From NCBI GenBank assembly GCA_964387205.1, contig CAYLVY010000006.1, positions 1-64,000 on the forward strand: DNA of 64,000 nt, read 5' to 3'. The notes below the pieces were generated by a model. That model was given only the letters and a program-made list of their open reading frames with translations, had not been told where the DNA came from and made no database searches. The stretch is from CAIVAT01 sp964387205. GTDB lineage: Bacteria > Bacteroidota > Bacteroidia > Bacteroidales > FEN-979. The number at the start of each line of letters is the position of its first letter. Position 1 is the first letter of the stretch. This document shows positions 43,384 through 52,602 of this stretch, piece after piece. Made by a program: the position numbers and the translations under genes.

Positions 43384-44670
43384 CTAATCAACACTTCTCA
43401 GATCACAAAGGGATGCTGCAGTAGCATTCAACCATGCATATCCGTAACGCCTGTCAGGTTCTAAGTAAGCGCCTTCCGCCCATTCGTTCCAGGCATTGAT
43501 AAAAATGAATTGTTTGTCGGGAGGAAGATTCCTTTTTGTCTCTATCCCCAAACCGGTCAGCCACTCCCGGTAAAGCGCAGGTGAGGAGCCATGGTAAATA
43601 GTGGCATGAATATTGCGCGGGGCATTGTCCCATTGCGGCATGATACCCCTAAATAGGGTGTACCCCGGTCGTACAGCCTGCAATGACTCCCTGGCAACCG
43701 CCGGGTAGTCATACACCGAACCTTTAAACGCGGGGTTATGCAGCACTACTTTGTCTTTAACATCAATCCGGATGGTAAGATGGGGGGGGAACTCCACGGC
43801 GGCATCCATACCGTAATCATCGGGTACTTTATCTTTGTCGAACAGGGTGCGGGTCATGACCAGATAGGGTTCTCCCAACCCTTCCGCGATGCAAAACCGC
43901 CTCCATTGTTCCGCTGTTTTCCGGAAATCAGGGAAAAGGGCGGGACGGTATATAATTAGTAATGGACGGCTGTTGATGCGTATGTATCTCGGATCCCTGA
44001 GTGCAGGTGCAATATCGCGGATGAAAGCCATGTTTTCATCGTCATCGTGTACCTGGTCAAGCAACACTCCTTCACGGTTGCGGTTGCCATCCCATCTGAC
44101 TGTCCAGGGTTCATTGGCCCAGTGGATGCAAAAGGGAAAATCCAGATCAGGGTTTTTCATCAGGAGGTCGAATGGCTTTCTCATGACCGGCCTGCTGTTC
44201 AGAAAATAGTGGTGAAAACAGAAGCCATGAATCCCGTGTTCCCTGGCCATTTGGATCTGACGTTCCATTACCGGCTTCAGCCTCAGGTCGTAGAAACCCA
44301 GTTCACCCGGCAGCCGTGGCTGGTAATGGCCCTGATAAACCGGAAGCGCCCGGGATACATTATGCCATTCGGTAAAACCTTTTCCCCAAAATCGGTCGTT
44401 TTCTTCAAAGGGGTGAAACTGGGGCAGAAAAAAAGCGATCAATTTCAGACCGGAGGAAGGGATCGCCGGTCTTTTTTCCGGTTCGTACCATGGGTAAACG
44501 GTCGGCGGTTCATAAGGTGATGGTGACCGGCTGACCAGATTGTCGGGATCGGTCATCCTTTCCATCAGTTGTTTTTCCCTTTCAAAGCGGATCATATCCC
44601 GATAGGGGATGCCGGTTATGTGTCCCGCCCCATGGAATTTCTTACTTTCGGTTCCCGCCATGATTTCCAT
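43384..44670 (-). CDS. WbsX-like / GH99-like domain protein, paralogue A
   Basis: A protein of 428 residues whose core matches the WbsX (GH99-like) family found in O-antigen clusters: LIAFFLPQFHPFEENDRFWG, KGFTEWHNVSRALP, GHYQPRLPGELGFYDLRL, HGFCFHHYF, and INAWNEWAEGAYLEPDRRYG. GH99 enzymes act on mannosides; the WbsX group is annotated as glycosyltransferase or hydrolase without firm biochemistry. The start overlaps the upstream paralogue by 29 bases; Met codons nearer the core exist. It lies in tandem with the gene at 44642. Confidence 0.85.
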   Translation of the reverse strand: MEIMAGTESKKFHGAGHITGIPYRDMIRFEREKQLMERMTDPDNLVSRSPSPYEPPTVYPWYEPEKRPAIPSSGLKLIAFFLPQFHPFEENDRFWGKGFTEWHNVSRALPVYQGHYQPRLPGELGFYDLRLKPVMERQIQMAREHGIHGFCFHHYFLNSRPVMRKPFDLLMKNPDLDFPFCIHWANEPWTVRWDGNRNREGVLLDQVHDDDENMAFIRDIAPALRDPRYIRINSRPLLIIYRPALFPDFRKTAEQWRRFCIAEGLGEPYLVMTRTLFDKDKVPDDYGMDAAVEFPPHLTIRIDVKDKVVLHNPAFKGSVYDYPAVARESLQAVRPGYTLFRGIMPQWDNAPRNIHATIYHGSSPALYREWLTGLGIETKRNLPPDKQFIFINAWNEWAEGAYLEPDRRYGYAWLNATAASLCDLRSVD

Positions 44671-46192
44671 CTTGAATGAAACTCATCGCCCTCGCCGTGG
44701 CATTCAGCCATCCGTAACCGTATTTACGGTCAGGTTCCAGGTAAGCACCTTCTGCCCATTCATTCCAGGCATTAATAAAAATGAACTGCTGTCCGGGTAT
44801 GTTATTTTCCAACGACCATCTCCCAAGTCCTGTCAGCCATCGCTGATAAATCTCCGGCGTGGCGTGGTGATATATATAAGGTTCCCTGATCCTGGCCGTA
44901 TTATCCCAGGAAGGAATTATTCCCCTGAATAGCGTAAAGTCTTGTTTGCGAATGGATAAGGAGTATTCTGCCACATCAGGATAGTTGAATAGTTTTCCAT
45001 TGAACCCGGGGTCGTAAAATGTGGTTTGTTCCAGTAGGCTCACATGCCTAACTTTATGCGGAGGAAATTCCACAGCGGCATCAAATCCATAGATACGCGG
45101 ATCCCTTACCGGATCGAAACTGGTTTGGGCCATCACCAGAAAAAGTCCGGGAAGCCCCATCTTCAGGCTGTAATCCTGCCAACGCTCCGCGGTTTCCCTC
45201 GCATCGGGAAAAAGTTGCGGACGATAAACCAGCAGCATGGGTTTGTTATCGATGCAGATATACCGGTCATCCTTCAGCGCTTTCTCAATGTCTTTTAAAA
45301 ATAGTATGTCGTGCTCCGGTGAATGTTTCTGTTCCAGGAGCATTCCACCACTTTTACCCCAGCCGTCAAATTTTGCCGACCAGGATTCGTTGGCCCAATG
45401 CAGACAAAACGGGATATCAAGGGTCGGGTGGTTGATCAGGTAATCGTATGGGACCCTCATCACTTTTTTACCTTCAAAATAGTAATGATGAAAGCAAAAT
45501 CCGAATATTCCTGCCTGCCTGGCGAGCTCCACCTGCCGGTGCATCACTTCGGGAAGACGGGTGTCGTAAAAACCAAGTTCTCCCGGTAACCTGGGCTGAT
45601 AGTGCCCCTGGAATAGAGGCTGCGCTTTGGCCACATTGGCCCATTCGGTAAAACCCTTCCCCCAGAACCGATCGTTTTCTTCAAAGGGATGATATTGGGG
45701 AAGATAAAATGCAAGCAACCGGGGGATGGTCTCCCCCCTGAACACGATCGGCTCTTTCTCATAATCGGGGTTTAACTCCGGCGACCGGTATTGCTCCGTT
45801 ATCAACGTGGAACTGATGGGCCGCGTTATCAGGGGGGCTCCTGTTTTGTAGTGATTATTGACCAGTTCGCGGATTTCAGCAGGTTCCCTGCGTCGCAAAA
45901 GTGAGTTCCTGTAAAACAGCCACGGAAAAAGGGCCCTGATACCGCCGCTTTGTTGTTCTTTCCGGCTGACCTCATAACACAACAGGAAATCAGCTCCGGG
46001 GTTGCAGTTCATCAGTCGGCCGAAAAGCAGGTAGTGAACTATCGGATCTATTCCCGACAATCCAACCTCAGGATATCGCAGAAGATACCCGGCTTCATCA
46101 AACACTTCATGGTAGCGGATCTCCTTCAGGATTCCTGCAAAAAACATTGCGGCAAGATACCTGAAATAAAACCGGGTGATGCATTGTTTCAT
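44642..46192 (-). CDS. WbsX-like / GH99-like domain protein, paralogue B with N-terminal extension
   Basis: A protein of 516 residues. Residues about 160-510 repeat the core of paralogue A nearly block for block (LLAFYLPQYHPFEENDRFWG, GHYQPRLPGELGFYDTRL, FINAWNEWAEGAYLEPDRKY). The N-terminal 130 residues are extra and contain FDEAGYLLRYPEVGLSGIDP followed by IVHYLLFGR. This matches the short repeat (YL-NPDV-G-DP-HYL-G) seen on many bacterial glycosyltransferases and cell-surface enzymes. It is the first gene of the minus-strand trio, divergent from the CgeB-like gene at 46368. Only an imperfect -7 box (TAATTTTA) lies upstream. Confidence 0.85.
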   Translation of the reverse strand: MKQCITRFYFRYLAAMFFAGILKEIRYHEVFDEAGYLLRYPEVGLSGIDPIVHYLLFGRLMNCNPGADFLLCYEVSRKEQQSGGIRALFPWLFYRNSLLRRREPAEIRELVNNHYKTGAPLITRPISSTLITEQYRSPELNPDYEKEPIVFRGETIPRLLAFYLPQYHPFEENDRFWGKGFTEWANVAKAQPLFQGHYQPRLPGELGFYDTRLPEVMHRQVELARQAGIFGFCFHHYYFEGKKVMRVPYDYLINHPTLDIPFCLHWANESWSAKFDGWGKSGGMLLEQKHSPEHDILFLKDIEKALKDDRYICIDNKPMLLVYRPQLFPDARETAERWQDYSLKMGLPGLFLVMAQTSFDPVRDPRIYGFDAAVEFPPHKVRHVSLLEQTTFYDPGFNGKLFNYPDVAEYSLSIRKQDFTLFRGIIPSWDNTARIREPYIYHHATPEIYQRWLTGLGRWSLENNIPGQQFIFINAWNEWAEGAYLEPDRKYGYGWLNATARAMSFIQDGNHGGNRK

Positions 46193-46367
46193 CTGCGATA
46201 TGGCTGGCTCAGAGAAGTAATGGGTTGTAAAATTAGGGAAAAATGTGAATCATGAAACCCGGGCATTGATACCATTATTATGACGGGTAACCTGCATGCG
46301 GAATAAGTTTATCATGCAGTTCCGGATAAAATGATTAATTTCACGGCGATTTTACATCCCTTTCAGA

Positions 46368-48434
46368 ATGGAGAATAATAGTGCTGCCGGAACGGCCCCG
46401 GGAAAAACAATGACCATCGAAGAGTTACAACAAAAGCATCAGGAACAGATCGCCCTGATTGAAAAAAAACACCTTGAAACACTTCATGGCGTCATCAGAA
46501 ATTACGAAAGGCAACTGCAGGAAAAACAGTCGACCTTTGAAAAAGTTCAGACCGAAGCGGAAAATACCTATCATCATGTGGTCAACCGCGAAATACGCGA
46601 ACTGAAACAATCATGGACCTGGAAAATCGGCTTTGCCCAGACAGCGGCCATCCGGCTTCTGATCAACTTCCTGCGCAATCCCTACCGCTTTTTTACCAGT
46701 TCGACACATAGATGGTATAATATTTATTATTTTCAACCTGCAGGAAAGCCTTCCGCAACACCGGATCCGCCTCAGGTTGCACCTCCGGTTGCCCCGGCCC
46801 CGGCAGCCAGGGAACTTACAGCCAATATCAACCCTGACTTGCAGAATTTCATGTGCGTGCTGGACACCTTCACTCAGTCATGTTTTGCCCCGGAATTCAA
46901 CATCATCGCCCCTTCGCCGGAAAACTGGAAAAAGGCCATGGAGAGTTTCAGGATCGATGGCGTTTTTGTTGAATCGGCCTGGCATGGCAACAATGATACC
47001 TGGGAAGGCCTTACCTCTAACTATGCAGGGCCCAGGAACCTTGAAGCGATGACAGCCATGACAGGGGCGGCCAGAAAAGCAGGTATCACCACCTTTTTCT
47101 GGAATAAGGAAGATCCTGTCCACTATTCCAGGTTTATAGAGACCGCACGCCTCTTTGATCACGTATTCACCAGCGATGCCGAGATCATTCCGAAATACCG
47201 CGGGCAGCTTGGACATTCCAGGGTGTATGCCCTTCCCTTTGCCGCCCAGCACAAGATCCACCATCCGGTCAGGGAGAACAGCCGGCGGAAGAGTGTAAGT
47301 TTCGCAGGAACCTATTACAACTTCACCCATGTGGAGCGAAAGATCGACATGGATCATTTACTGAAACCGGCTATGGATTTCGGTCTTGAAATATTCGACC
47401 GGAACTTCGGCGCAACCGGTATCCAGGCAGAGCAGTTCGGTTTTCCGGCCATTTATAAAAAGGCGGTCAAAGGAAAACTCGATTACACGGAGATGCTTCG
47501 GGCGTACCGGGATTTTAAAGTCTATCTGAATGTCAATTCGGTGAAGTATTCTTCCACCATGTTCGCCCGCAGGGTTTTCGAACTGCTGGCCTGCGGAACC
47601 CCGGTAATCAGTAACTACTCCAAAGGTATCGTGGATATGCTGGGGGAGGGCACCGTATTCATTTCCGAGAGTGAGGAAGATACACGGAAATATCTGGAGA
47701 AACTGCTGGGAGACCCCATGTACTGGTGGAAATGTTCCCTTCACGGCATGAGAACGGTGTTGGAACATCATACTTATATGGACAGGACCGAATATATCTT
47801 CCGGATTACCGGACATCCCTTTACCCGACCACCCCGTGCTTCTTTCGTGATCTTGGTGAGGGTCAGAAACCGGCTGGAGGTGGATTACATCATGGAAATC
47901 TGTGAAAAACAGTTGCATAAGCCAGTCGGTGTAATCTTTGTGGTTTCAGGAACGGAAGAAGGGTTTAGGGATATGGCAGCCGGAACAGGAACAATACCTT
48001 CCAAATTCATTCAGGAAGACAGTATCATGACCATGGAAAATTTGCGTGGTGTGTTTGACTCAAGCCACCTTGCCATTTTTGATCCTTCGGCCTATTACGG
48101 AATCAACTACCTGAGGGACTATGCACTGGCGGTCATGTATGCCGATCCGGATTACATGGGCCGCAAAGCCTGTACCGGACTCACTGCCGACGGACGTTCA
48201 GTGGGTACTATACCCGATTCGGAGTTCAGGATTACGGATTCCGTCCTGGCATCCTCGCTGGTTTTAAAGCGATCGCTTGCGGAACAGACTGGCCTGAAAA
48301 AATTGCTTTATCCTGATAATGAGGTATTCAGCAACACCTGGATATTATCCCTGGACCCCTTTAATTACCTTTCCGGTGGAAATGCATGGTACATGAAGGA
48401 TAAAAAGGGGATCGAGTCACTGCTGAGCATTTAA
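46368..48434 (+). CDS. CgeB-like glycosyltransferase with N-terminal coiled coil, paralogue 1
   Basis: A protein of 688 residues. Residues about 17-80 form a coiled coil (QQKHQEQIALIEKKHLETLH), followed by SWTWKIGFAQTAAIRLLI, a basic-aromatic segment that may attach to the membrane. The catalytic region (about 140-500) resembles the CgeB / Glyco_trans_1_2 group of GT-B enzymes: HVFTSDAEIIPKYRG, VSFAGTYYNFTHVERK, YLNVNSVKYSSTMFARRVFE and LLACGTPVISNYSKGI. The last 180 residues form another domain (LAIFDPSAYYGINYLRDYAL). It shares this layout with the gene at 49654; wecB lies between. Donor and acceptor unknown. Confidence 0.8.
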   Translation: MENNSAAGTAPGKTMTIEELQQKHQEQIALIEKKHLETLHGVIRNYERQLQEKQSTFEKVQTEAENTYHHVVNREIRELKQSWTWKIGFAQTAAIRLLINFLRNPYRFFTSSTHRWYNIYYFQPAGKPSATPDPPQVAPPVAPAPAARELTANINPDLQNFMCVLDTFTQSCFAPEFNIIAPSPENWKKAMESFRIDGVFVESAWHGNNDTWEGLTSNYAGPRNLEAMTAMTGAARKAGITTFFWNKEDPVHYSRFIETARLFDHVFTSDAEIIPKYRGQLGHSRVYALPFAAQHKIHHPVRENSRRKSVSFAGTYYNFTHVERKIDMDHLLKPAMDFGLEIFDRNFGATGIQAEQFGFPAIYKKAVKGKLDYTEMLRAYRDFKVYLNVNSVKYSSTMFARRVFELLACGTPVISNYSKGIVDMLGEGTVFISESEEDTRKYLEKLLGDPMYWWKCSLHGMRTVLEHHTYMDRTEYIFRITGHPFTRPPRASFVILVRVRNRLEVDYIMEICEKQLHKPVGVIFVVSGTEEGFRDMAAGTGTIPSKFIQEDSIMTMENLRGVFDSSHLAIFDPSAYYGINYLRDYALAVMYADPDYMGRKACTGLTADGRSVGTIPDSEFRITDSVLASSLVLKRSLAEQTGLKKLLYPDNEVFSNTWILSLDPFNYLSGGNAWYMKDKKGIESLLSI

Positions 48435-48450
48435 CAACTAAAGTATTGCC

Positions 48451-49629
48451 GTGAAGGAAGAACGAAAGAAGATACTGGTGGTTTTCGGGACCAGGCCGGA
48501 GGCGATTAAAATGGTTCCGGTGGTTAAAAAGATCGGAGAAGAACCCGGTATTTTCGATCTGAGGGTTTGTGTGACTGCCCAGCACAGGGAGATGCTTGAC
48601 CAGGTAATGAGTATCTTTGATGTGAAGGCCGACTATGATCTCAATGTCATGAAGCCGGACCAGGATCTGTATTCACTGACAGCCAATGTGTTAACTGGTC
48701 TAGGAGAGGTGATCCGCGATTTCTCTCCCGCTTTGGTGTTAGTCCATGGCGATACTACCACCTCTTTTTGTGCCGCTCTCGCTGCCTTTTATCAGCAAGT
48801 CCCGGTTGGGCATGTAGAGGCAGGATTGCGTACCGGTAATATCTATTCTCCATGGCCGGAGGAGATCAACCGTAAATTGACAGGGGCCATCACCAGGTAC
48901 CATTTTGCACCAACGGAGTTCGCGCGGCAGAACCTGCTTTCCGAAGGGGTTCGGGAATATTTATATGTTACAGGTAACACCGTGATCGATGCCCTTTTAA
49001 TGGCCCTTCAGATGATACGTTCCCGCCGCGATATGTTGGAAGAGGTTCAACAGATCATTGCAGGAAGTGGTTTCCGGCCCGATCCGGATCGTCGGATGAT
49101 CCTGATCACCGGGCATCGCCGGGAGAATTTTGGCGAAGGGTTTATTCATATATGCAAGGCTATTAAGCAAATAGCTGAGAAATTTCCCGGTTTCGACCTG
49201 GTATATCCCGTTCATTTTAATCCCAATGTGCGAAAACCGGTGTATGACCTGTTGGGACACCTTCCGAATGTATTTCTTATAGAACCTATTGAATATCTTC
49301 CGTTTATATATCTTATGGAGCATTCTTACCTGGTTCTTACCGATAGTGGAGGCATTCAGGAAGAGGCGCCAAGTCTGGGTAAACCGGTCATCGTTATGCG
49401 GAATACTACCGAAAGGCCGGAAGCAGTGGAAGCGGGTACGGTCCTGCTGGCCGGCACCGATGAAGAGGCTATTGTAACCATGGTAAGCCGGCTGATCGAA
49501 GATAAAGGTCATTATCAGACGATGTCGAGGGCACACAATCCATACGGCGATGGCCATGCGGCCGGGCGGATCGTGGCAGCACTGAAAGAAATCGTGAACA
49601 GTGAAGGCACTTTTTCTCCAAAGAAATAG
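48451..49629 (+). CDS. wecB: UDP-N-acetylglucosamine 2-epimerase (non-hydrolysing), copy 1
   Basis: A protein of 392 residues with a GTG start at 48451. It interconverts UDP-GlcNAc and UDP-ManNAc, giving precursors of ManNAc or ManNAcA sugars. Motifs: VVFGTRPEAIKMVPVV at the N-terminus, VHGDTTTSFCAALA, HVEAGLRTGNIYSPWPEEIN, ITGHRRENFGEG and the UDP-binding LTDSGGIQEEAPSLGKPVI. Length is normal. No UDP-ManNAc dehydrogenase is present in the window. It is only distantly related to the copy at 59396. Confidence 0.95.
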   Translation: MKEERKKILVVFGTRPEAIKMVPVVKKIGEEPGIFDLRVCVTAQHREMLDQVMSIFDVKADYDLNVMKPDQDLYSLTANVLTGLGEVIRDFSPALVLVHGDTTTSFCAALAAFYQQVPVGHVEAGLRTGNIYSPWPEEINRKLTGAITRYHFAPTEFARQNLLSEGVREYLYVTGNTVIDALLMALQMIRSRRDMLEEVQQIIAGSGFRPDPDRRMILITGHRRENFGEGFIHICKAIKQIAEKFPGFDLVYPVHFNPNVRKPVYDLLGHLPNVFLIEPIEYLPFIYLMEHSYLVLTDSGGIQEEAPSLGKPVIVMRNTTERPEAVEAGTVLLAGTDEEAIVTMVSRLIEDKGHYQTMSRAHNPYGDGHAAGRIVAALKEIVNSEGTFSPKK

Positions 49630-49653
49630 TTGGGCAGAAAGAAGTTAACAGGT

Positions 49654-51594
49654 ATGGAAAAGCGATTGGCAAAATTACAACAGAAATATGATGCGGCGGT
49701 AAAACATTATAATTTCCTCCTATCGCAGAAGGATAAAGCCTTTGCCGACCATCTTTCCAGGGTGGAACATAACTATCGCTCCAGCTGGAAGTGGAAAATC
49801 GGGAGTATGGTGGTCGATAACGGACTGATCCTGATGAACCTGTTGAAGAACCCTGTCCGTTTCATCCGCGACCAGTCGTATCGTACCACCTGGAACGGTT
49901 ACAATTTCAGGCAGCCTGTACCATCTGTTCCTCCTTCTTTTCCGGTTCTTGTTCCTGAACCGGATATTATGAAAGAGAAATCCGAACCTTTACCGGTTAA
50001 AACGGAGAAAAGATCTGAAGGACCAGGAAAAGAGGCTGTCCCGGAACAGATAACCAGGCAATTTACCGTGGCAGCCATTTTGTCGGAGGAGACCCGGATG
50101 ATTTTCCGGCCATGTTTTGCCATAGTCACCATTCGGCCGGATAACTGGCATGAAGTCCTGGAAAAGCAACCGGTTGATCTTATTTTCATTGAGTCAGATG
50201 AGAGGGCAAACAGCGGCTCATGGCGTTACCACCTCACCGGTGAGATCAGGACAGCGCCGGATGAATATCTCCGGCTACTTGGATTTGCCAGGGAGAAATT
50301 GATCCCATCCCTGTTCTGGCTTCACGGATCAGCCACGACACAATCACTTTTCAGGGAAAGGGCTCATCTCGCGGATCAGGTTGTTACATTTCAACCACCG
50401 GTTCAGCCCTCAATTCACCATCCTCTCACTTCGGGAGATCGTATGGACAAGGTGTGCTTTAAAGGAAATTTTAGTACGATTTTTTCCGGAAACGAAGCTG
50501 CGGCGATTGCTGAAACATTGCTGGCCCCTGCCCGGGAGTTCAACCTGGAGATATGGGATGATGAATCGGGTGATTTTTCGGGTCGGCAGGGGTGTGAAGC
50601 CGCACCTGAGCCTTGGATGTCATTTTACAGGGGACGATTACGCTCCGGAATGGCACCAGGATTGTTCCGGCAGTGCATGGCCCTGCTCCATTTTCAACAC
50701 CCGTCCGACCACCGGGATTATATCCCGGGAGTTGTTTTTGAATCCCTGGCCTGCGGTACACCGGTGATCTGCAACGAAGCGCCCTTACTCCGGGAAACAT
50801 TCGGAGATACACTCCTTTTTTCGGGTTCTCAGGAAACTACCCGGCAGTTCCTTCGGCAATTGTCCGAGGATCCCACTTTCCGATGGCGCATTGCAGTAAA
50901 AGGCTGGCGGCTGGTGATGCAGTACCACCGTGTTGACCTTTGGCTGGGCAGCCTTGCCCCACAATTCCAAATACCCTGTACACCACCCGGGGAGATATCG
51001 GTTTCCATTCTCACCTACCTGCCACCGGATGTAAGTGTTGAATGGATAATCCGTCAAATTAAACAGCAAAAGCTGAAACCGGATGCACTCGTTCTGCTTT
51101 CGGAAACCCCTCCGGGAGATATGCAACAGGAACAAACCATGGTGGCAGACCCTGATATCAAAGTGATCCGCCTTCATTTTTACCATTCAAACCTTCCGAA
51201 GAATATCATGGATGCAACGGGCTCCACCCATTTCGCCGTATTCAGCCCGGGCTGTATCTATGGGGAAAATTATTTGTCAGACTATGCACTTGCCGCCCGA
51301 TTTTATAATGCCGGTGCTATTGGTAAATGCAATTATTTTAATTTTGCAAACGGTTGTTTAACGGAGTTGAAGAACGGAATCCCTTATAACCGCGAGAGAG
51401 CAGTACCTTTGGCAACCGTTATGCTTGACCGGCAGAAACTGGTGTTGTTCAATTTTCTGTTGTTGTTAAGGGATAAGGAGTTTTATTATGAATCGTTCGA
51501 CCAGGATATTTTAACGATGGATCCGCTGAATTTCTTCTTTGTTGATGAATCAGATGCCATGCACAATTCCCGGTTGAATAACATCATTGGATAA
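49654..51594 (+). CDS. CgeB-like glycosyltransferase with N-terminal coiled coil, paralogue 2
   Basis: About 646 residues. The preferred start is the ATG at 49654; an earlier TTG at 49630 abuts the wecB stop. It repeats paralogue 1: a coiled coil (MEKRLAKLQQKYDAAVKHYN), then SWKWKIGSMVVDNGLILMNL, a GT-B region with VCFKGNFSTIFSGNEAAAI, HPSDHRDYIPGVVFESLACG and TPVICNEAPLL, and a C-terminal domain with FAVFSPGCIYGENYLSDYAL. Identity between the two looks low outside these blocks, so they diverged long ago and may add different sugars. Function beyond glycosyl transfer is not known. Confidence 0.77.
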   Translation: MEKRLAKLQQKYDAAVKHYNFLLSQKDKAFADHLSRVEHNYRSSWKWKIGSMVVDNGLILMNLLKNPVRFIRDQSYRTTWNGYNFRQPVPSVPPSFPVLVPEPDIMKEKSEPLPVKTEKRSEGPGKEAVPEQITRQFTVAAILSEETRMIFRPCFAIVTIRPDNWHEVLEKQPVDLIFIESDERANSGSWRYHLTGEIRTAPDEYLRLLGFAREKLIPSLFWLHGSATTQSLFRERAHLADQVVTFQPPVQPSIHHPLTSGDRMDKVCFKGNFSTIFSGNEAAAIAETLLAPAREFNLEIWDDESGDFSGRQGCEAAPEPWMSFYRGRLRSGMAPGLFRQCMALLHFQHPSDHRDYIPGVVFESLACGTPVICNEAPLLRETFGDTLLFSGSQETTRQFLRQLSEDPTFRWRIAVKGWRLVMQYHRVDLWLGSLAPQFQIPCTPPGEISVSILTYLPPDVSVEWIIRQIKQQKLKPDALVLLSETPPGDMQQEQTMVADPDIKVIRLHFYHSNLPKNIMDATGSTHFAVFSPGCIYGENYLSDYALAARFYNAGAIGKCNYFNFANGCLTELKNGIPYNRERAVPLATVMLDRQKLVLFNFLLLLRDKEFYYESFDQDILTMDPLNFFFVDESDAMHNSRLNNIIG

Positions 51595-51667
51595 GAATTA
51601 TTTTAAAAGTACAGGAGAAAGCCGAAAATCCTAAGTTGCAGAGTAGGCATAATACAAGTAAATCATT

Positions 51668-52594
51668 ATGAAATCAGGTAAAGTGAATTTTTTTGTTTTG
51701 GCCCTCGCGCTGGCTTCCCTTCCCCTTTTATGGTCGTGCGGAGGAGGAACCCAATCTGATGATAAAGCCAAACAGGAAGCGAAAAATGCTGGTGAAACAG
51801 ATAAAGCAGGGATCGAATGGATCAGTATCCCCGGCGGTACATATATAATGGGTAGCCTGCCGGCGGAACCAAACCGTAAACCAGATGAAGTTCAACACCA
51901 GGTTACACTCAACCCTTTCAAAATGAGCAAGTATGAAGTTACTGTCGGCCAATTTAAAAAGTTTGTGGACGCAACCGGATATGTAACCTATGCTGAGAAG
52001 GGAGAGGATGGCTTTAAAGGGAGTACCATATGGAACGGAACCTCATTCGAGAAAAAAGCCGGAATCAACTGGCGTCACGATGTACAGGGAAACCTGGTGC
52101 CGGAAAAAAATTATGACCATCCGGTTACGAATGTGAGTTGGGACGATGCTATCGCCTTTGCCAAATGGCTGGGCTGCCGCCTTCCGACTGAATCTGAATG
52201 GGAATATGCTGCGCGCGGCGGAACCGCAACACCGTTCTATACCGGTAACTGCCTTAGTTCGGATCAGGCAAACTACAATGCCACCTTCCCGGGCGGAAAT
52301 TGTCCAAAAGGCCAATACAGGGCCAACCTTTTGAAGGTCGGCAGTTTTCAGGCCAATTCCTTTGGGTTGTTTGACATGCACGGAAATGTCAGCGAGTGGT
52401 GTTATGATGCATACGCCGAATACCCCGCTACTCCCCAGACCAATCCATTTGGCCCGACACAGGGTTCCAACAAAGTCATGCGTGGAGGAAGCTGGCGCGA
52501 TAATGGCGCAACATGCAGATCTGCAGCCCGTACCAATGTTTTCCACGGCAGATCTCTTGGTTTCGCCGGGTTCCGCCTAGTGAAGCCTAAATAA
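51668..52594 (+). CDS. SUMF1/FGE-sulfatase domain lipoprotein
   Basis: A protein of 308 residues. The signal peptide ends in a lipobox at Cys24 (LLWSCGGG). The rest is one SUMF1 domain: WISIPGGTYIMGSLPAEPNR, MSKYEVTVGQFKKFVDATGY, PVTNVSWDDAIAFAKWLGCR, LPTESEWEYAARGG, HGNVSEWCYDAYAEY, VMRGGSWRDNGATCRSAART. The copper-binding Cys pair of formylglycine-generating enzymes is not present (only the CRSAAR cysteine remains), so sulfatase activation is unlikely. Non-catalytic SUMF1 lipoproteins occur in Bacteroidota (GldJ/GldK type), but this is much shorter. Its presence inside a sulfated-glycan locus is suggestive only. Confidence 0.85.
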   Translation: MKSGKVNFFVLALALASLPLLWSCGGGTQSDDKAKQEAKNAGETDKAGIEWISIPGGTYIMGSLPAEPNRKPDEVQHQVTLNPFKMSKYEVTVGQFKKFVDATGYVTYAEKGEDGFKGSTIWNGTSFEKKAGINWRHDVQGNLVPEKNYDHPVTNVSWDDAIAFAKWLGCRLPTESEWEYAARGGTATPFYTGNCLSSDQANYNATFPGGNCPKGQYRANLLKVGSFQANSFGLFDMHGNVSEWCYDAYAEYPATPQTNPFGPTQGSNKVMRGGSWRDNGATCRSAARTNVFHGRSLGFAGFRLVKPK

Positions 52595-52602
52595 CAACCT
52601 GC

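Noticed and set aside
51668..52594. Formylglycine-generating enzyme that would activate sulfatases
   Set aside because: The SUMF1 fold is present but the required active-site cysteine pair is not, and no sulfatase gene is in the window.
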